From positions 186,001-250,000 of the forward strand of contig VXIS01000001.1 in assembly GCA_008704415.1 (NCBI GenBank): a stretch of DNA of 64,000 bases, written 5' to 3'. Below, piece after piece: positions 11,543-23,173 of this stretch. Below the pieces are notes generated by a model, which worked only from the letters and a program-made list of their open reading frames with translations, had not been told where the DNA came from and did not search any database. The position numbers and the translations under genes are program-made. Each line of letters opens with the position of its first letter. Position 1 is the first letter of the stretch. Origin of the DNA: Sphaerosporella brunnea. Lineage: Eukaryota; Ascomycota; Pezizomycetes; Pezizales; Pyronemataceae.

Positions 11543-14500
11543 ATGTTCCGTCTCGGTTCCAGATCGAAGAGCCCGCGGAGGGCAGCTGCGGCGATATACT
11601 CCAACAGTGCGAATCAAGGGGGTGTATCAAGTACAGGAATCCCTAGCTCCCCGACTTCCGTGTTGACGTCCCAAGACCCACTCCACCTTCAAAGACCGTT
11701 TTCCCCTTGGGATTCGACTGCCGACTCAGACTCCATCCACCGCGCATCCTCATTATCGGGGCAATCGCAGCGGCAGCGATCCGACAGCCAGCAAAAAGGG
11801 GGAAGCTCCTTCTTCCACTCCAACAAAAGCCGCCCGCTATCCCCGACCGCTTCCATCAGCACTACCACAACAGGCTCGTCCAGCATGACCAGGAGCACGC
11901 GAAGTTTGCTGGGGAGGGGGAGAAAACAGCCGGCGGCGGCGGCGAACGTGAACGAAGAATTCGATCCCACTACGTTTCGGAAAAATCGTACTCGGCCGGC
12001 GTTGGGAGCGAGAGGGCAGGATGCGATATACCATGAGTACAACGACCTGTTCGAGGAAGAGGACGAAGGGGAAGGAGAAGACGACGACCTGTATGACGAC
12101 GATGACGGACTGCATGCCGACGGCGAATTGTTTTCTTCGCATACCGGCCACGATGGCAACGACGACGAAGAGGAAGGCGGGTTTCTATTGCTGCAGATTG
12201 ACGAAAAAACATCATCAACCGAGCCTGCTGCTGCTGCGGCGCGAAGAAAGAATTCGACAACGTCGAATCCGGCAAGAGATCTGCATCATCAGATGCGGCG
12301 ACCATCGAACTTGGCGCCCATCACCATCGCTAACGGGGGCCCGCACGAACACATATTCGCCGTGACACCGCCGCCGCCGCCGACACCGCCTCCAAAGACA
12401 TGGCGGAAACAGATAGAGACGGACACGCCGCCGCGAAGCACAGCGCCGTCGGTCGAGGAGCTCGAGGCACCGTCGGCCCCGATTTACGCGCCGCCGACAC
12501 CTCCACCGAAGCCCACGCTGGCGCCGCTCACGCTCGACACCTCCTTCCAGTTCACCACTCGGCCTCCGATCACTAGAAGTCAGAGTCAGTACACAGGCAC
12601 GAGTACGGGCAGCGATGCGGCGTCGGCGCCTCACTCGTCGTACCGAATAACGCCACCTACATCAGCACCCGCGGTTAGGGGGTGGCAGTTCGGGGAACGA
12701 TCCTCTTCAATCGGCATAAAGCAGCCACGATCCATTCCAGAGGGTTTAGGAGTCAGTATCCCTTCTCCAACACTGTTTTCTTCAGGCGCCTGCTGGGGTG
12801 CGGATCGTTCGGATGCTTATGCGCCCAACGTACAGCAGTCAGCGCTTAACACTTCATTTGCAACGACGCGGCATTCCGATGGCGGCCCGGACAGTTCTGC
12901 GAGGGTAATAAAGGGGGGGGGTGTCGACTATGCTATTCGACGAGTTAGATGTTTTGACCGAAGCCGACAAAGCTTTAGCATCAAAGGTCGCCAACAGGCT
13001 CAGGAACAGCAACAGTCGGCCCGAACTTCGCCACGGAAGCAGCGACGGCAGCGACGGGAAAACCATAAAACCCACCGCCGAGCTGACTCCAGCGCAATCA
13101 CGATCAGTGAGCAGGGCGACTTCGGTCGAGCTGCTGCAAAAGGAGCATCTAAGATCTCGAGCAAGCTCGTCTGCTTCAGCAGCGGGTTTCACAACCCGGC
13201 GGTCCAACACCAGCCTTGGCGGCGGTGACAGCATGCGGGAGTCTGCGTCAGAAGCCCCTTCAGAGGCGGAAAGCACTGGGGCGTCCAGACATACCAGCTA
13301 CGGCGACAGCAACCACTCTAGACACGTCTCTAACTACTCTCTGAGCGAGCGAGAAGGCATGGGTACCCCAGAGTCGAGCTCAGGCCTGGATCCTGCGTAT
13401 CTTCGCGCGTTCAGGCAGTTCGTCCGCGCCTCTGCCGAGAACGACGCATTTGTCTCCCGTAGCCCACGATTCGACGCCATCCAGGCACACCGGATATGCT
13501 CTCGTCTTCGTGACGAGTATCCCCTGCAGGTAGTTGCCCCTAAAAAGGAGCGCCGCGCATCCGACGCGAAGCCCCAATCGCACGCAAACAGCAAGGCAAG
13601 ACTACGAGAAGCCGGCGAGGAGATCATGACTAGCCTTTGGGCGCTGATGGCGGCACGCTGGATGAACTTTGGCCGGATCATCATTAGTCCTGCGCACGAC
13701 ACGCTGGTAGCACACTGCGCAAAGCAGCTGAGCAAGCGCGCCACAATCCGCTTCGACGGTCGTGCCGCGCAGATGCTCGCGCAAGCGCAAGCCGGCAGCA
13801 AGCCTTTTTTCGTGGAAGAGGAGAAGGAGCGACGGCGAGTGCTTGATCTGGGTGGAATGCCAGTTGGTGCGTATCATTTGAAAAGGTGCTTTCCGGGCAC
13901 TGCTAACATAATCTATAGCGGACTGGGGCTGGCACTGTGCCGTCGACTACCCGAAAGTGAAGGTCTACACAGTTACACAACGGCCGCGCCCTTTGGAATC
14001 CGCCTTGGCTTCGCCAACGTCTCCGGACGTCCCCACCCCTGCTCCACCGCACTTCCGCGGCCCGAAAAATCACCGCCATCTGAGCGTCGACAGACTCTAC
14101 AAGCTCCCCTTCCCCGACAACCACTTCGATGTGGTCAGTACCCGCACATTGTTCCTGATTCTCAAGTCTTCCGCCCCGTCTTCTCGGTCGGAAGTACTCC
14201 TGGACGAATACGACCGCTGCCTCGAAGAATGTCTCCGCGTGCTCAAGCCCGGCGGCTACTTCGAATGGCAGCTCTTCGACGCGGACGTGATCAATGCGGG
14301 CCCCCAGGCCGAAGCGTTGTACTCGCGCTTTGCGCAGTTGTTGCGCGGAATGGGCCGCGATCCGGAACCTACCAAGCGCTGGATCCCGCGCCTGTATAAC
14401 GCGGGCTTTACGGATCTGATGCGCGGGTGGATGTTCTATCCGCTCGCACCGCCAGCTTCTAAGCCGGCCGTGCCGGCAAAGGATGACGAGGACCTCGTCA

Positions 14501-14805
14501 CGTCCACCGTACCGCCGCGGCCCGGCAGTGACTCGCAGGATCCGGCGGTGATCGCGGAGCAGGTCAGAAGGCGCATGCAGACGTGGGAAGACGGTGCTTC
14601 TGTCGAAGATAAAGACGAGATCAAGGGCTCTACGAAGGACGTGGCGGCGGTGGCGGGATTGCTCGGTGGATGGGTGTGGGAGAAGTGGCTGCGGGCTGCT
14701 GGTATCGTGGAGGAGAGCACAGTGGGCAGCGTCATCGAGGAGGCGAAGGAGTGGGGGAGTGGACTGAGGAGTTTGGTGGGCTATGCTAGGAAGCCTTTGG
14801 TTTAG
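11543..14805 (+). CDS. Large SAM-dependent methyltransferase with disordered N-terminus; apparent 1-base frameshift
   Basis: About 1070 residues if the frame is restored. The N-terminal two thirds are Ser/Pro/acidic-rich and probably disordered (polyproline runs such as TPPPPPTPPPK and an EEDEGEGEDDD patch). The C-terminal third is a class I methyltransferase: glycine motif RRVLDLGGMP, then FDVVSTRTLFLILK and the typical LKPGGYFEWQLFD segment. An intron at 13867-13918 (branch TGCTAAC) joins MPV to ADWGWHCAVDYP in frame. Frame 2 from the chosen ATG (MFRLGSRSKSPRR) has to switch to frame 3 near 12912-12921, exactly at a run of nine G. With eight G the two frames join. An ATG at 11072 is in frame, but the intervening codons look like 5' UTR. 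The substrate is unknown; the domain style is that of fungal UMTA/LaeA-like proteins. Confidence 0.8.
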
Positions 14806-17800
14806 GGCCGTGGCGGGAATGGGGGCGGCATTTTTTATCAAGTATATATATACATGGGGCGGTGGATATTTGGATACAGGGCACTTCTTCTGCTGGTATA
14901 TTTTTTTCTTTTGGGCGTTGGGTGGAGTTTTTGCTTTGTTTGTATACTTATTTCTGATCTGATACCTGCCTGGTTTTCTCTTCTTTCTCTTCTTTTTTTC
15001 TTTTGTTCTTTTTCTTTTTACTACCGAAAACACACGCATTGCTTCTTTTCTTTTTTTCTTTTCTTTTCTTTGACTGGGTTGGGCCCGGGCTGCTGCGCAG
15101 CTGTGTATATATACTTAGGCTGGATATCTTCTTTCCCTTTCTCTTCTTTTTTTTATATATTCTTACCTTTTTTTTTATTTTTATCTGAGAGGATGTTGGG
15201 TGGATGGGTGGATGGGAGGCTATTATTGTTATTATTGTTGCTAGAAGGAGGTGGGCGGGGGTTGGAAAATGGAATGGAATGGTGAAGTTTGCGGTTGATT
15301 GTACGTGCTTGGGTTGGATTGGTGAGTGCAAAAATCTGGGAGCGAGGAACCAGTAGATCTAGAAAGCTGCCAGCGCTGCTCATGCACTGTTATCGATGCT
15401 AAAATTTCGAAGGAAGGTGGCTGGCGGCTTCAAGCGTCAATGGCGTGTGCGGTTACCGCAGACATACATATTTAGGGTGAGATTTGATGATCACGATGGA
15501 CGCCCATTGCTGCTTTTTACGATATGCGGTGCGATGTTGGACTAACGAAGAGCTGGGAGAGTAAGACGGCAAGAGTTGAGGGGAGGGATGCCTTGCTCGG
15601 CCCGCGGCCTTCACACGCTGAGCAGGCCAATGGCTGTGGTGATTCTGCGGAGTAAACAAGGAGTTTTGAGTGTTGAGTTTTTTTTTTGTTTTAAGTGGAA
15701 TAGGCTTGGTGAGATTGTAGAAGCGGAAGAAGGAGGGAGAGGAGGTGAGCTGCCAACGCAAAAAAAAAAAGGGGACGACTCGGGTAGGTGATCTTTTGGA
15801 GGAGAGGCTGACCTCAAGGGGGATTGAGGAAACGGAAAATGAGGTTTTTTTTTTTGATCACCAGCATCGCGCCGTCAGCTGTCGAGACTGATGATGGAGT
15901 GAGCGATCATAAAGGAGAACGCTTGGCAGCGGCGGCGGCGGCCTTGGTTTGTACTTAAGCAAGCTTGACCAGCTCCACCGACTTGTTCGGATTCCAGGAG
16001 GTGCATTTAGCATTTTAAAAAGGTAAAACCCACGGGGGATCAGAAGCGTAGGCCAAGACTAAGTAGTTAGTGATTTGCTTCTTGGAGGGGAGAGAGCCTG
16101 AGAAGAAGAAGAAATATATATATATATATATATTATATGACCGTTATGTGACTCTTTGCTAGATTGTAAGGCTTGCATGGCGATTAGGCACAGAAAAACG
16201 GTAACATAACTGTTTTTCTTGGAAAAAAGAGCTCCCAGAAAAAAGATATTTGTTTTCAGTAAGTCACCTGATGGAACAAGAAAATGGTTTCGATCCAAGA
16301 AAACTTTGTTTTGTCAAAAAAAAAAAAAAAAAAAAAAGCCTCGGCTCCTCAAAATAATGGTTATATAAATCCTGAGGTAAAATCGAATTCTCACACAATC
16401 ACATATTCGAGTGACATCACGTGTTTCAGCGATTCATCACACGCCGGTGTTTGAGTTTTTTTTTCAAACAGCCATATAGCTGTCACGAGTAGGCTTCCGG
16501 CTTTCGGCATCATCACCACATCTTTTCATGCTGCATCTACCGTGGTTTTGGGGGTTGAGGCAGCCGGGTGCACGCCTCGATGATGATGATGATGACATGG
16601 CGATCATGACTGGCGCCTGGCGGGGAGGCTGCGGAAGCAAGACAAACAAGCTTTTCAACGTACAACAATGGACATTGGAGCAGTTCCAGCACAGAGTTCA
16701 CTATAACCCGGGGGGGCCGTGAACCGATAAGATCTTAGAGCTAGCTAATCAATCTGGATACGGTTGGAGTGTGTTCGCTCGGATAACAATGGGTTGCAAG
16801 GGGAAGAGCCGTTCTGTTGTTCAAACCAAACAGGCCTGACAAGTGCTTGAGAGCCATAAAGACGTCTGTCCCTGGCAAAAAGCGGCCCGCTGAACGTCAG
16901 ACCCCCAACTGAGACCCCCCCCCCCCCCCGAAGTACTCAATATCACCACATTGCCAGGCGAGACCGAGAAACAATGGCGCTACACAAACACTGCCAGTCC
17001 AAGAGCTACTGCAAGAGGCCCCAAGGTAGCAAAGCCGCTTTCAAGGCCAAGCAGACGCTGGCGTCGCGCTTCTTTCAACTACGACTTTCAGAAAGCCCCC
17101 GACAGCCCCGACAAATGCTGGTTCTGCACCTCCAGTCCACAGGGACCATCTTTTCAAGACATTGCCGGAAAGTGGCGAAAGGGAGCAAATGAGACGGTTG
17201 GCGGAAGCCACTCAAAAAAGAGACGGAAAAAACAAATACGTCAGTCAGAGAGACCTGCTGGCGCTGCGCAGAAGGCGGTGATGGGCCTTCTTAGGCAGCA
17301 CAAAACGTGGGGAATGTGGCCGGCCGGATAGGGCTCCTTTTTGTCTATGAGACGAATTTCCTTGGTTACAACGACTTATATTGGTTACGATTTCCTTGCT
17401 TTTATTTCCTTCGGAGGAGGAGCGGGCCCAGACTAGGGGTGGCGATGATTCTGTATTTACAGGCCATGCAAAATGATCAAAACAAAACAAAAAAACAGTG
17501 CTTAAGATTCCACTCGACGCCAGGCTTTCGGATCCCATAGTGGCGCTCGGTAATAACCTTTGCAACTTTATCGACTCAGCTGCAGGCGGACCTCTCGAAT
17601 ATCTCTGCATCACACACGATCCAACGATCATCCAGCAGCAGGCGTCCTTGCTCCTGGTTGGCGGCAAGGGCCGCGTCAAGCCAACATTGTTGACGTCCCT
17701 TTGGTGAGTGCAGACCGTTTGAAAGTCAGGGATCACTGAACGTCATACTAGTCGGACACAGTGAATATCAACTACTCATGCCGGATGGAGTAGGTGCTGT

Positions 17801-17900
17801 TCAAGCCTGTTATGGCATGGTGAGCGGTGATGTATTATCCCTAAAGCCCGGTACAGTAAATCTTCCCCCAAAAACGCTGCCTGACCTCGTGGACTCCGCT
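14806..17900. other. Intergenic: 3' region of methyltransferase gene and low-complexity sequence
   Basis: T-rich 3' sequence up to about 15200, homopolymer runs, an (AT)n tract at about 16112-16132, A- and C-runs (16315-16338, 16915-16930). Frames at 16951-17331 and 17498-17707 look partly protein-like (CWFC and LEYLCITHDP stretches), but they are isolated, in different frames and without splice support. I do not call them. Confidence 0.4.
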
Positions 17901-19244
17901 CTACGTCCGAATCCGCTTCCCACCATCCTCCCGCTCCCCACCATCCTCCCGCTCCCCATCATCCTCCCGCTTCCGCACTCGACTTGCCTCCATCCCATCA
18001 CCACACAGACGCTGACACTCCGAGTCCACGATCTTTACCGGCTCCAGCAGCTTTGGGCTCAGGTTGTCGTGGAGTTTCAGAAACAGCGCCTTCGCATCCT
18101 CGTGGCGGTCTGGGTCTTGCAGCGAGGTCTTGATCGCTTGCATCGCAGCATCCAGCTTCCCATGGAGTTCCTCCAACAGCACCTCGGGAAGGACGTCGTC
18201 ATTATTCGCTTCCCATCTGGCTGCTGCCTGACACTCGGAAACGATCTGACTGACCATCTTCTCTAGATGCGGCGATGGCACGAATGTAAAGCTACCCAGA
18301 AAGCTCGCACTCACCGTGAAGACTATGTGTCTCCACCCGGCAGGAATCCACAGAGTCTTATTCTGGGTCGATGAGAGCTTTGCGATGTAGGGGTGTTTAA
18401 GCTGCCCCGCAAGCGACTGAAACCATTCGCAATTGGGAGGGCTGACGTCGTCCTCCCGCTCACCAGCCACAGACCGCGCCACCCATGCGTCGTACCAGGC
18501 TTTTTCCCGGGCTTCCACGCTGTTTTTCTCAGTCGCTGGTGGCTCAGGCTTAAACAGTAAAACTATTTTCTGCCCGGACATAGGAAGACACAAAGCATCA
18601 CCTCCGGGATGTAGATGGATATCGGTGATGCTGAAAGCGGGTGTGATGTCGACGTCGAACTGCGAGTCTTTGACACCCATCGCCTCGAGTGCGGGCGGTA
18701 TGGTGAACTCGTACTTCGACAGCATGTCTGTCGGCGGCTTGACGGCGAGCCTTCTCAGCGTAGCCTCAGGGAGGTGCGTGGACCCTTCAGCCATCTGGTT
18801 GAAAAGCGTGTCGTTCATTTTCTGCAACGCTGTGAAGAGCTCGCCGGGGTTGTCCCTCCTCAATTCGTCCATAGCCGTGTTCACCGTTGCCTGCATGTCG
18901 TTCAACACCTCCGAGTGCGACGGCAACTTCTGCGGCCACAAGTCAATGTACACTGGCTCGCTGGGAACCACGGATAGATCCGTGTGCTCCTCAGGCAGCT
19001 TCAACTGCTTCCAGTGCCTGAGGGCGAGTCCCATATCGAGGCCATGTTTCTCCTTGCAGTGCAGAGTGAGCTCTTTCCATATGGGTTGGACTTCCTCGGC
19101 CAGCTGCGTGGGCCGGTGAGTACACTTCCGCGCATGTCTCTTGACTGAATTTTGGGCCATCCTTTTCTTGCAGCCCAGATACTTAAAAGGACAGGGTCTC
19201 AGTTTCGCTTTCGGGGCCTGGCGGGCTTTCGTATTATCCGACAT
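17901..19244 (-). CDS. JmjC-like cupin protein with N-terminal C2HC zinc knuckle
   Basis: Single-exon protein of 447 residues. Residues 18-41 form a compact C-x6-C-x11-H-x3-C knuckle. Residues about 200-315 match the fungal JmjC-like pattern: TDIHLHPGGDA, a GQKIVLLFKP strand, then LWIPAGWRHIVFTV. In active JmjC oxygenases the first motif is H-x-D. Here it reads H210-L-H212, so the aspartate is replaced, while the distal histidine (H306) is kept. Catalysis is therefore doubtful. The C-terminus carries a short in-frame repeat of an 8-residue acidic/basic unit (about 17905-17970). It could be a chromatin reader-like or pseudo-enzyme; the family is known to be expanded in filamentous fungi. Target unknown. 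Confidence 0.7.
   Translation of the reverse strand: MSDNTKARQAPKAKLRPCPFKYLGCKKRMAQNSVKRHARKCTHRPTQLAEEVQPIWKELTLHCKEKHGLDMGLALRHWKQLKLPEEHTDLSVVPSEPVYIDLWPQKLPSHSEVLNDMQATVNTAMDELRRDNPGELFTALQKMNDTLFNQMAEGSTHLPEATLRRLAVKPPTDMLSKYEFTIPPALEAMGVKDSQFDVDITPAFSITDIHLHPGGDALCLPMSGQKIVLLFKPEPPATEKNSVEAREKAWYDAWVARSVAGEREDDVSPPNCEWFQSLAGQLKHPYIAKLSSTQNKTLWIPAGWRHIVFTVSASFLGSFTFVPSPHLEKMVSQIVSECQAAARWEANNDDVLPEVLLEELHGKLDAAMQAIKTSLQDPDRHEDAKALFLKLHDNLSPKLLEPVKIVDSECQRLCGDGMEASRVRKREDDGEREDGGEREDGGKRIRT
17915..17972 (-). repeat. Short coding tandem repeat (about 18-bp period) at the C-terminus of the JmjC-like protein
   Basis: On the plus strand CACCATCCTCCCGCTCCC-type units follow one another about three times. 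On the minus strand they encode REDDGE / REDGGE / REDGGK. The repeat keeps frame, so changes in copy number would lengthen or shorten the tail without breaking the protein. Confidence 0.85.
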
Positions 19245-20683
19245 AGCTAGCTACTAAACACAGCAGGTCAGCTTGACAGCAGCCACGAAACTGACCGGGG
19301 TAGCATACAAGGGCGTTGATGGGCGAAGATGGTATTGAAACTGAGAGCACCGGAGCAGGAGCAAACACAATGCAGAATGAGTAGTGGCGAGCGCAAAACA
19401 CAAGAGACGAAGCCGAGGGAGGATGCTGAAGGAGCAGAGACGAGCGCGAAACAGAAGAGACGAGGCCGAGGGAGGATGTCGAAGGAGTAGTGACGAGCGT
19501 GAAATATGAGAGCAGGAGTGCCGGATGAGCAGTGGAGGAGCGCAGGAGGGAAATTTATATCTGCACCGCACCGGCACACGTGGCTGAAACATACTCAGAG
19601 GCGCGCTCAATCGCCGTTCAATTTTAAATCGCTCATGATGATGATGCGGCTGAGCAGCAAGGGTTGAGCTGCGGGCGAACGTTTGATGCCACCCAGCATC
19701 GATGGGAATCGCTTTCGCGCCATCCTCCTGTGATACTCCCACCCATTCTCATCGGAGCGTCTCTCTATTTGGCGTCAGTGGGGACAATTGTGCGCCAGGA
19801 AGGCGCATTGGTTTTATCTGTCGTATTGACTTGAAGCTAACAGACCCGTATCCTATTTCATGATATGGAATCTCATATGCTCAGACCTGATGATATCATG
19901 CTCTGGCGCCGGTCTTGCAGAACCCCCTCCCAACGGCTCGCCCTAGCTTTCGTTTCTCTAGCTGGGAGAGGTAGCGCTGGCACGATCGATGGCGGTATGA
20001 TATCTTATCACAATGAGGATAGGAGCTTCAATATATCAATCAATAGCCGCACCAGGTTTACTATTCTATTCGAGAAGCCAGCCCCCCCACTCGGACGTAC
20101 ATACTTTGCTCCACCCTCTACGTTGAAGATTTGATGCTTCGGCCCCTCCTCATGTCCGCTCCAACACTCGTGGTGGCATGCCCACCACGCCGATAATCCC
20201 CCCTCATGGACTCTCTCTCTGGCACCAAACCGCATGCGTGCAACCTTCAGATCTATCTATCTATCTCTCTATGCAGATGCCATGCCGATCACGCTGGAGC
20301 CCAACTTCTGGTATACCTTGCACATCGCTGCCTCCTAATCCCATTGTCCGTTTTTTTTTTTCACGGCAATTTTTTTTCAACCTGTGTCGTGAGTGATGGT
20401 GGTGGGGATGGCAGAACGATCGCGCCCCCTTCTCACTTAAGTATGCTCCAGCCAATAATAACAAGTCTCTGGAAAAGAGCACCAGCCACTCTCAATTTCA
20501 GAGTTACGGCTTTGGAATAATCCTAGGACACTTAAGGCATGTATAAATTTCATCGATAGGCTTGAACAACTTTCACGCCTGCCATTAATTCACTCAGCTG
20601 GTAACTAGAATATTCACCGTACCAAAAAAAACAAAAAAAAAACAAAAGCTCATATCTAGTGGATATCATGCTCTCTATATGAT
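19245..20683. other. Intergenic, no gene recognised
   Basis: The first 500 bp carry imperfect repeats of a GAGACGAGCGCGAAACAGAAGA-like segment (about 19375-19520), presumably the leader or promoter of the JmjC-like gene. The rest, including the T-runs near 20350-20370, shows nothing I can support. Confidence 0.4.
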
Positions 20684-21963
20684 CTAAAGTTCACCCCCAC
20701 TCTTGTCGCCTTTCGACTCGGTCCACTGCTTCGTGCTGCCCAATTCCAAGGCAAGCCCCAGAGTCAACTTCGCATGTTGCAGCATGTGGTCGAAGCTGAG
20801 ATACTCGATCTTATCCTCAGTGGTATGTATATGTTTGTCGCTGTCCTCAAACGCACTCTCGATGACGAACGCACTCGGGTATCCCGCCTTACTCGCACTG
20901 GCATGGTCCGAGCACGCGTAACCGCACTTCGTCAGGGTATATGGGATATCACAGTACTATTTCAGATTATTAGCATAAAATATGTAGAGCTCGTGCTAGA
21001 GAAGAGACTAACCTCAGTGATAACGCCCTTGATAAACTCCGTGAGCCCCTCATCGACGAAGTCGGTAATCACACCAACGGACTCGGGCTTCCCAGCGTTG
21101 AGAGTCTTCTCAACGTAACCGGTCATATCTTGCTGCAACATGGCCACGACATCGCGGCCCTCCTTTTCGTAGGCGCTGAAGATCGCTTGCGATCCCAGCA
21201 GCCCAAGCTCTTCAGCGGAGTACCACATGAACTCCACCGTTTGCTCTAGCTGCGTACCACTTTCGGCGAGGTACTGTACGAGCACTCTGAACGCCTCCAG
21301 GATAGTCACAGTGCCGGATCCATCGTCATCGGCACCGGGCGCACCCAACAGGTTGGGAAGGAATAGGTTGATGCTGTCTTGGTGGGCACCGATGACCACC
21401 GTCTTTTCCGTTCGTCCAGGAATGCGGGCAATGATACTGCTCTGCTTCCACGAGTGTTTGAATGGCGCGAGTTCAAGGCCAGGATACGCGTTGGCAGTCT
21501 CGTTGATACGGTTGAGCAACCACTCGCTAGACTGGCGGCCATAATCGCTCTTCGCGTATCTCGTGTAGAAGCTGGTAAACTTCTCCAGGTTCGCCTTAAT
21601 GTTTTTCTTGTTGAGTTTTTTGAGTAGTGGCTTTATGGTGTCCTGGAAAGCAGGCTTTTCAGGGAAGGTGATGTGCTTCTTCTGCGCGGTGGCCGTCGCG
21701 ATCGCGTTCTGCAGGCCGAGATCGGGGTGCTCGGTAATGTCCATGAAGTTGCGGCCTTGCCGCTTGAGCTCGAGCTTTTGCTCCTCGGTCACCCATCGCG
21801 TCTCGAATGGGGACAACTGGATCAATCGTTGCTCTTCGGCATTGGAGGACTTCGTATTTGTGGTCAAAGCCGAGAGGATTTGAGGGTCATTGGCGGTTGG
21901 GAGCACAATAGCAGAGGAGAACGCGCTCGCGGCAAGAATGAAGAAGGGGATGCTGGATCTCAT
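20684..21963 (-). CDS. Secreted leucine aminopeptidase, peptidase family M28E
   Basis: Zinc exopeptidase releasing N-terminal residues, acting outside the cell. Exon 1 is 21013-21963 and exon 2 is 20684-20956, with a 56-bp intron between; 407 residues, the usual size for fungal Lap1-type proteins. A signal peptide is clear ([20 protein letters not shown]) and is followed by a propeptide. Metal and catalytic motifs appear in order: VIGAHQDS (zinc His), GADDDGSGT (bridging Asp), [11 protein letters not shown] (catalytic Glu pair), QQDMTGY (zinc Asp) and, after the intron, CSDHASA and KHIHTTED (last zinc His). A longer frame upstream of 21963 exists but lacks sense as a protein; the chosen ATG directly precedes the signal peptide. 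C/T-rich promoter sequence lies between 21964 and about 22080. Confidence 0.95.
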
Positions 21964-22133
21964 GATTGCACAGAGTGATAAGTGAAAATGCGTGAAGGTG
22001 AGAGATGAGAGTGAGAAGGTGGCGGGGGATCTGGGGGAGCAGAGCTGTGGAGCTGGAGAGGTTGGGGAGCTTGAGCTACATAGGTAGCTTGCGTGCTCAT
22101 GTGACATTGCTGTCTTAGCCGGCTTTGTCAGCA

Positions 22134-22265
22134 TCTTTGTTTTTTGTTTTTTTGTTTTGATCATATTGTATTCGGCCGCTTGCGGCCATGACATAGATAA
22201 TACAGGATCATCGCTGCCCCTAGGCTCAAGTCCTACTGTGGGGTCTGCTCCTCCGAAGGAAATAA
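22134..22265 (-). repeat. 3' tail of a Tad-like LINE (relic)
   Basis: Minus-strand reading gives a hairpin with stem GGCCG/CGGCC and loop CAAG (22174-22187), then GAATACAATATGATCAAAAC and an A-rich tail. This is the same 3' architecture as the LINE pieces at 29.95 and 34.03 kb. Sequence upstream of the hairpin (22200-22265) shares short blocks with the 3.2-kb copy, so both probably come from one subfamily. Confidence 0.6.
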
Positions 22266-23173
22266 ATCAAGGGCTTTGTCAGCATCGATTGTTATGTCCC
22301 GAAGAAATAATAACTAGGCCTTGCAATCGGTTGACACCCCTCGATGACTTTTCCACCGCTTGAACACACCAACTTGGATTTTGCCTCTGGTCAAAAGTCA
22401 TCTAAGGTTCATATACGAAGCCACATCGCTCAAACATAGATTATCACTCATAATGCTTTAGTGGCCCCTGGACTCTTGAGCTTGGTTTTGCACTGGCTGC
22501 GAGTTGTGTTCAAAAAAAAAAGGAATAAATAGATAGTGTACTCTAGGCTGTTTCAGCTCAGGATTGACCGTTCAGACCGTTACTCACTGTTCGACGAATG
22601 ATAATAGGAGGCCACGATCAGGAAGTTAAAAATTCCCGTACATATTGTTGCATTCCTCACCAAGGTCCAGGTTGCGGGATTTTTGGCGAAAAAAATAATT
22701 CGGCACAGGCATGTCTCTGAAAGCGTTTTCTGATATCACAGCGGGGATCCGGATCGCACAATGAATAGGACGAGAGAGGATCTGTGGGGTTGAACTTCCA
22801 TATTCCAGATACAGCTTAAACTTGGGTTGTCTTCATACTTCATATTTTGTATTAACGATGGGCCAATGTGCAGTTGTCCCTTACGCACTCCAGTCAATAA
22901 TGAGATAATACAGCAACATGATTCGACATACATAAAACAAAAATCCGTCGATCCAACCGCGTTAACCGCTAGTACGCGTAACAACCACTCCACTCTAAAA
23001 AAAGTCTGTCTAGTGAGAGGCATCAGGTGCTTTGCCAGAAGGTCTCCCATTCACACATCACTCATTACAAAGTCCTCAGTCTCAGTAGGTGTTTCATTGC
23101 TGCCGTACAATTTCCTTCTTCTTACCTTAGGCCCAACGCACTTCTTCACAGGCTAGAGTATCTGCTCGTTAGA
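22266..23173. other. Intergenic, no gene recognised
   Basis: AT-richer sequence between the LINE tail and the 3' end of the protease-like gene. A 104-codon minus-strand frame at 22736-23050 has no recognisable domain. Confidence 0.4.

Noticed and set aside
13903..15039. 378-codon minus-strand ORF opposite the methyltransferase domain
   Set aside because: Antisense of well-recognised methyltransferase codons and of the T-rich 3' flank.
16951..17707. Possible CwfJ-like gene fragment (KAPDSPDKCWFCTSSPQ) and a neighbouring frame with LEYLCITHDPTIIQQQ
   Set aside because: Only a few residues resemble the CwfJ entry motif, the histidine block is missing, and the two pieces are in different frames without splice sites.
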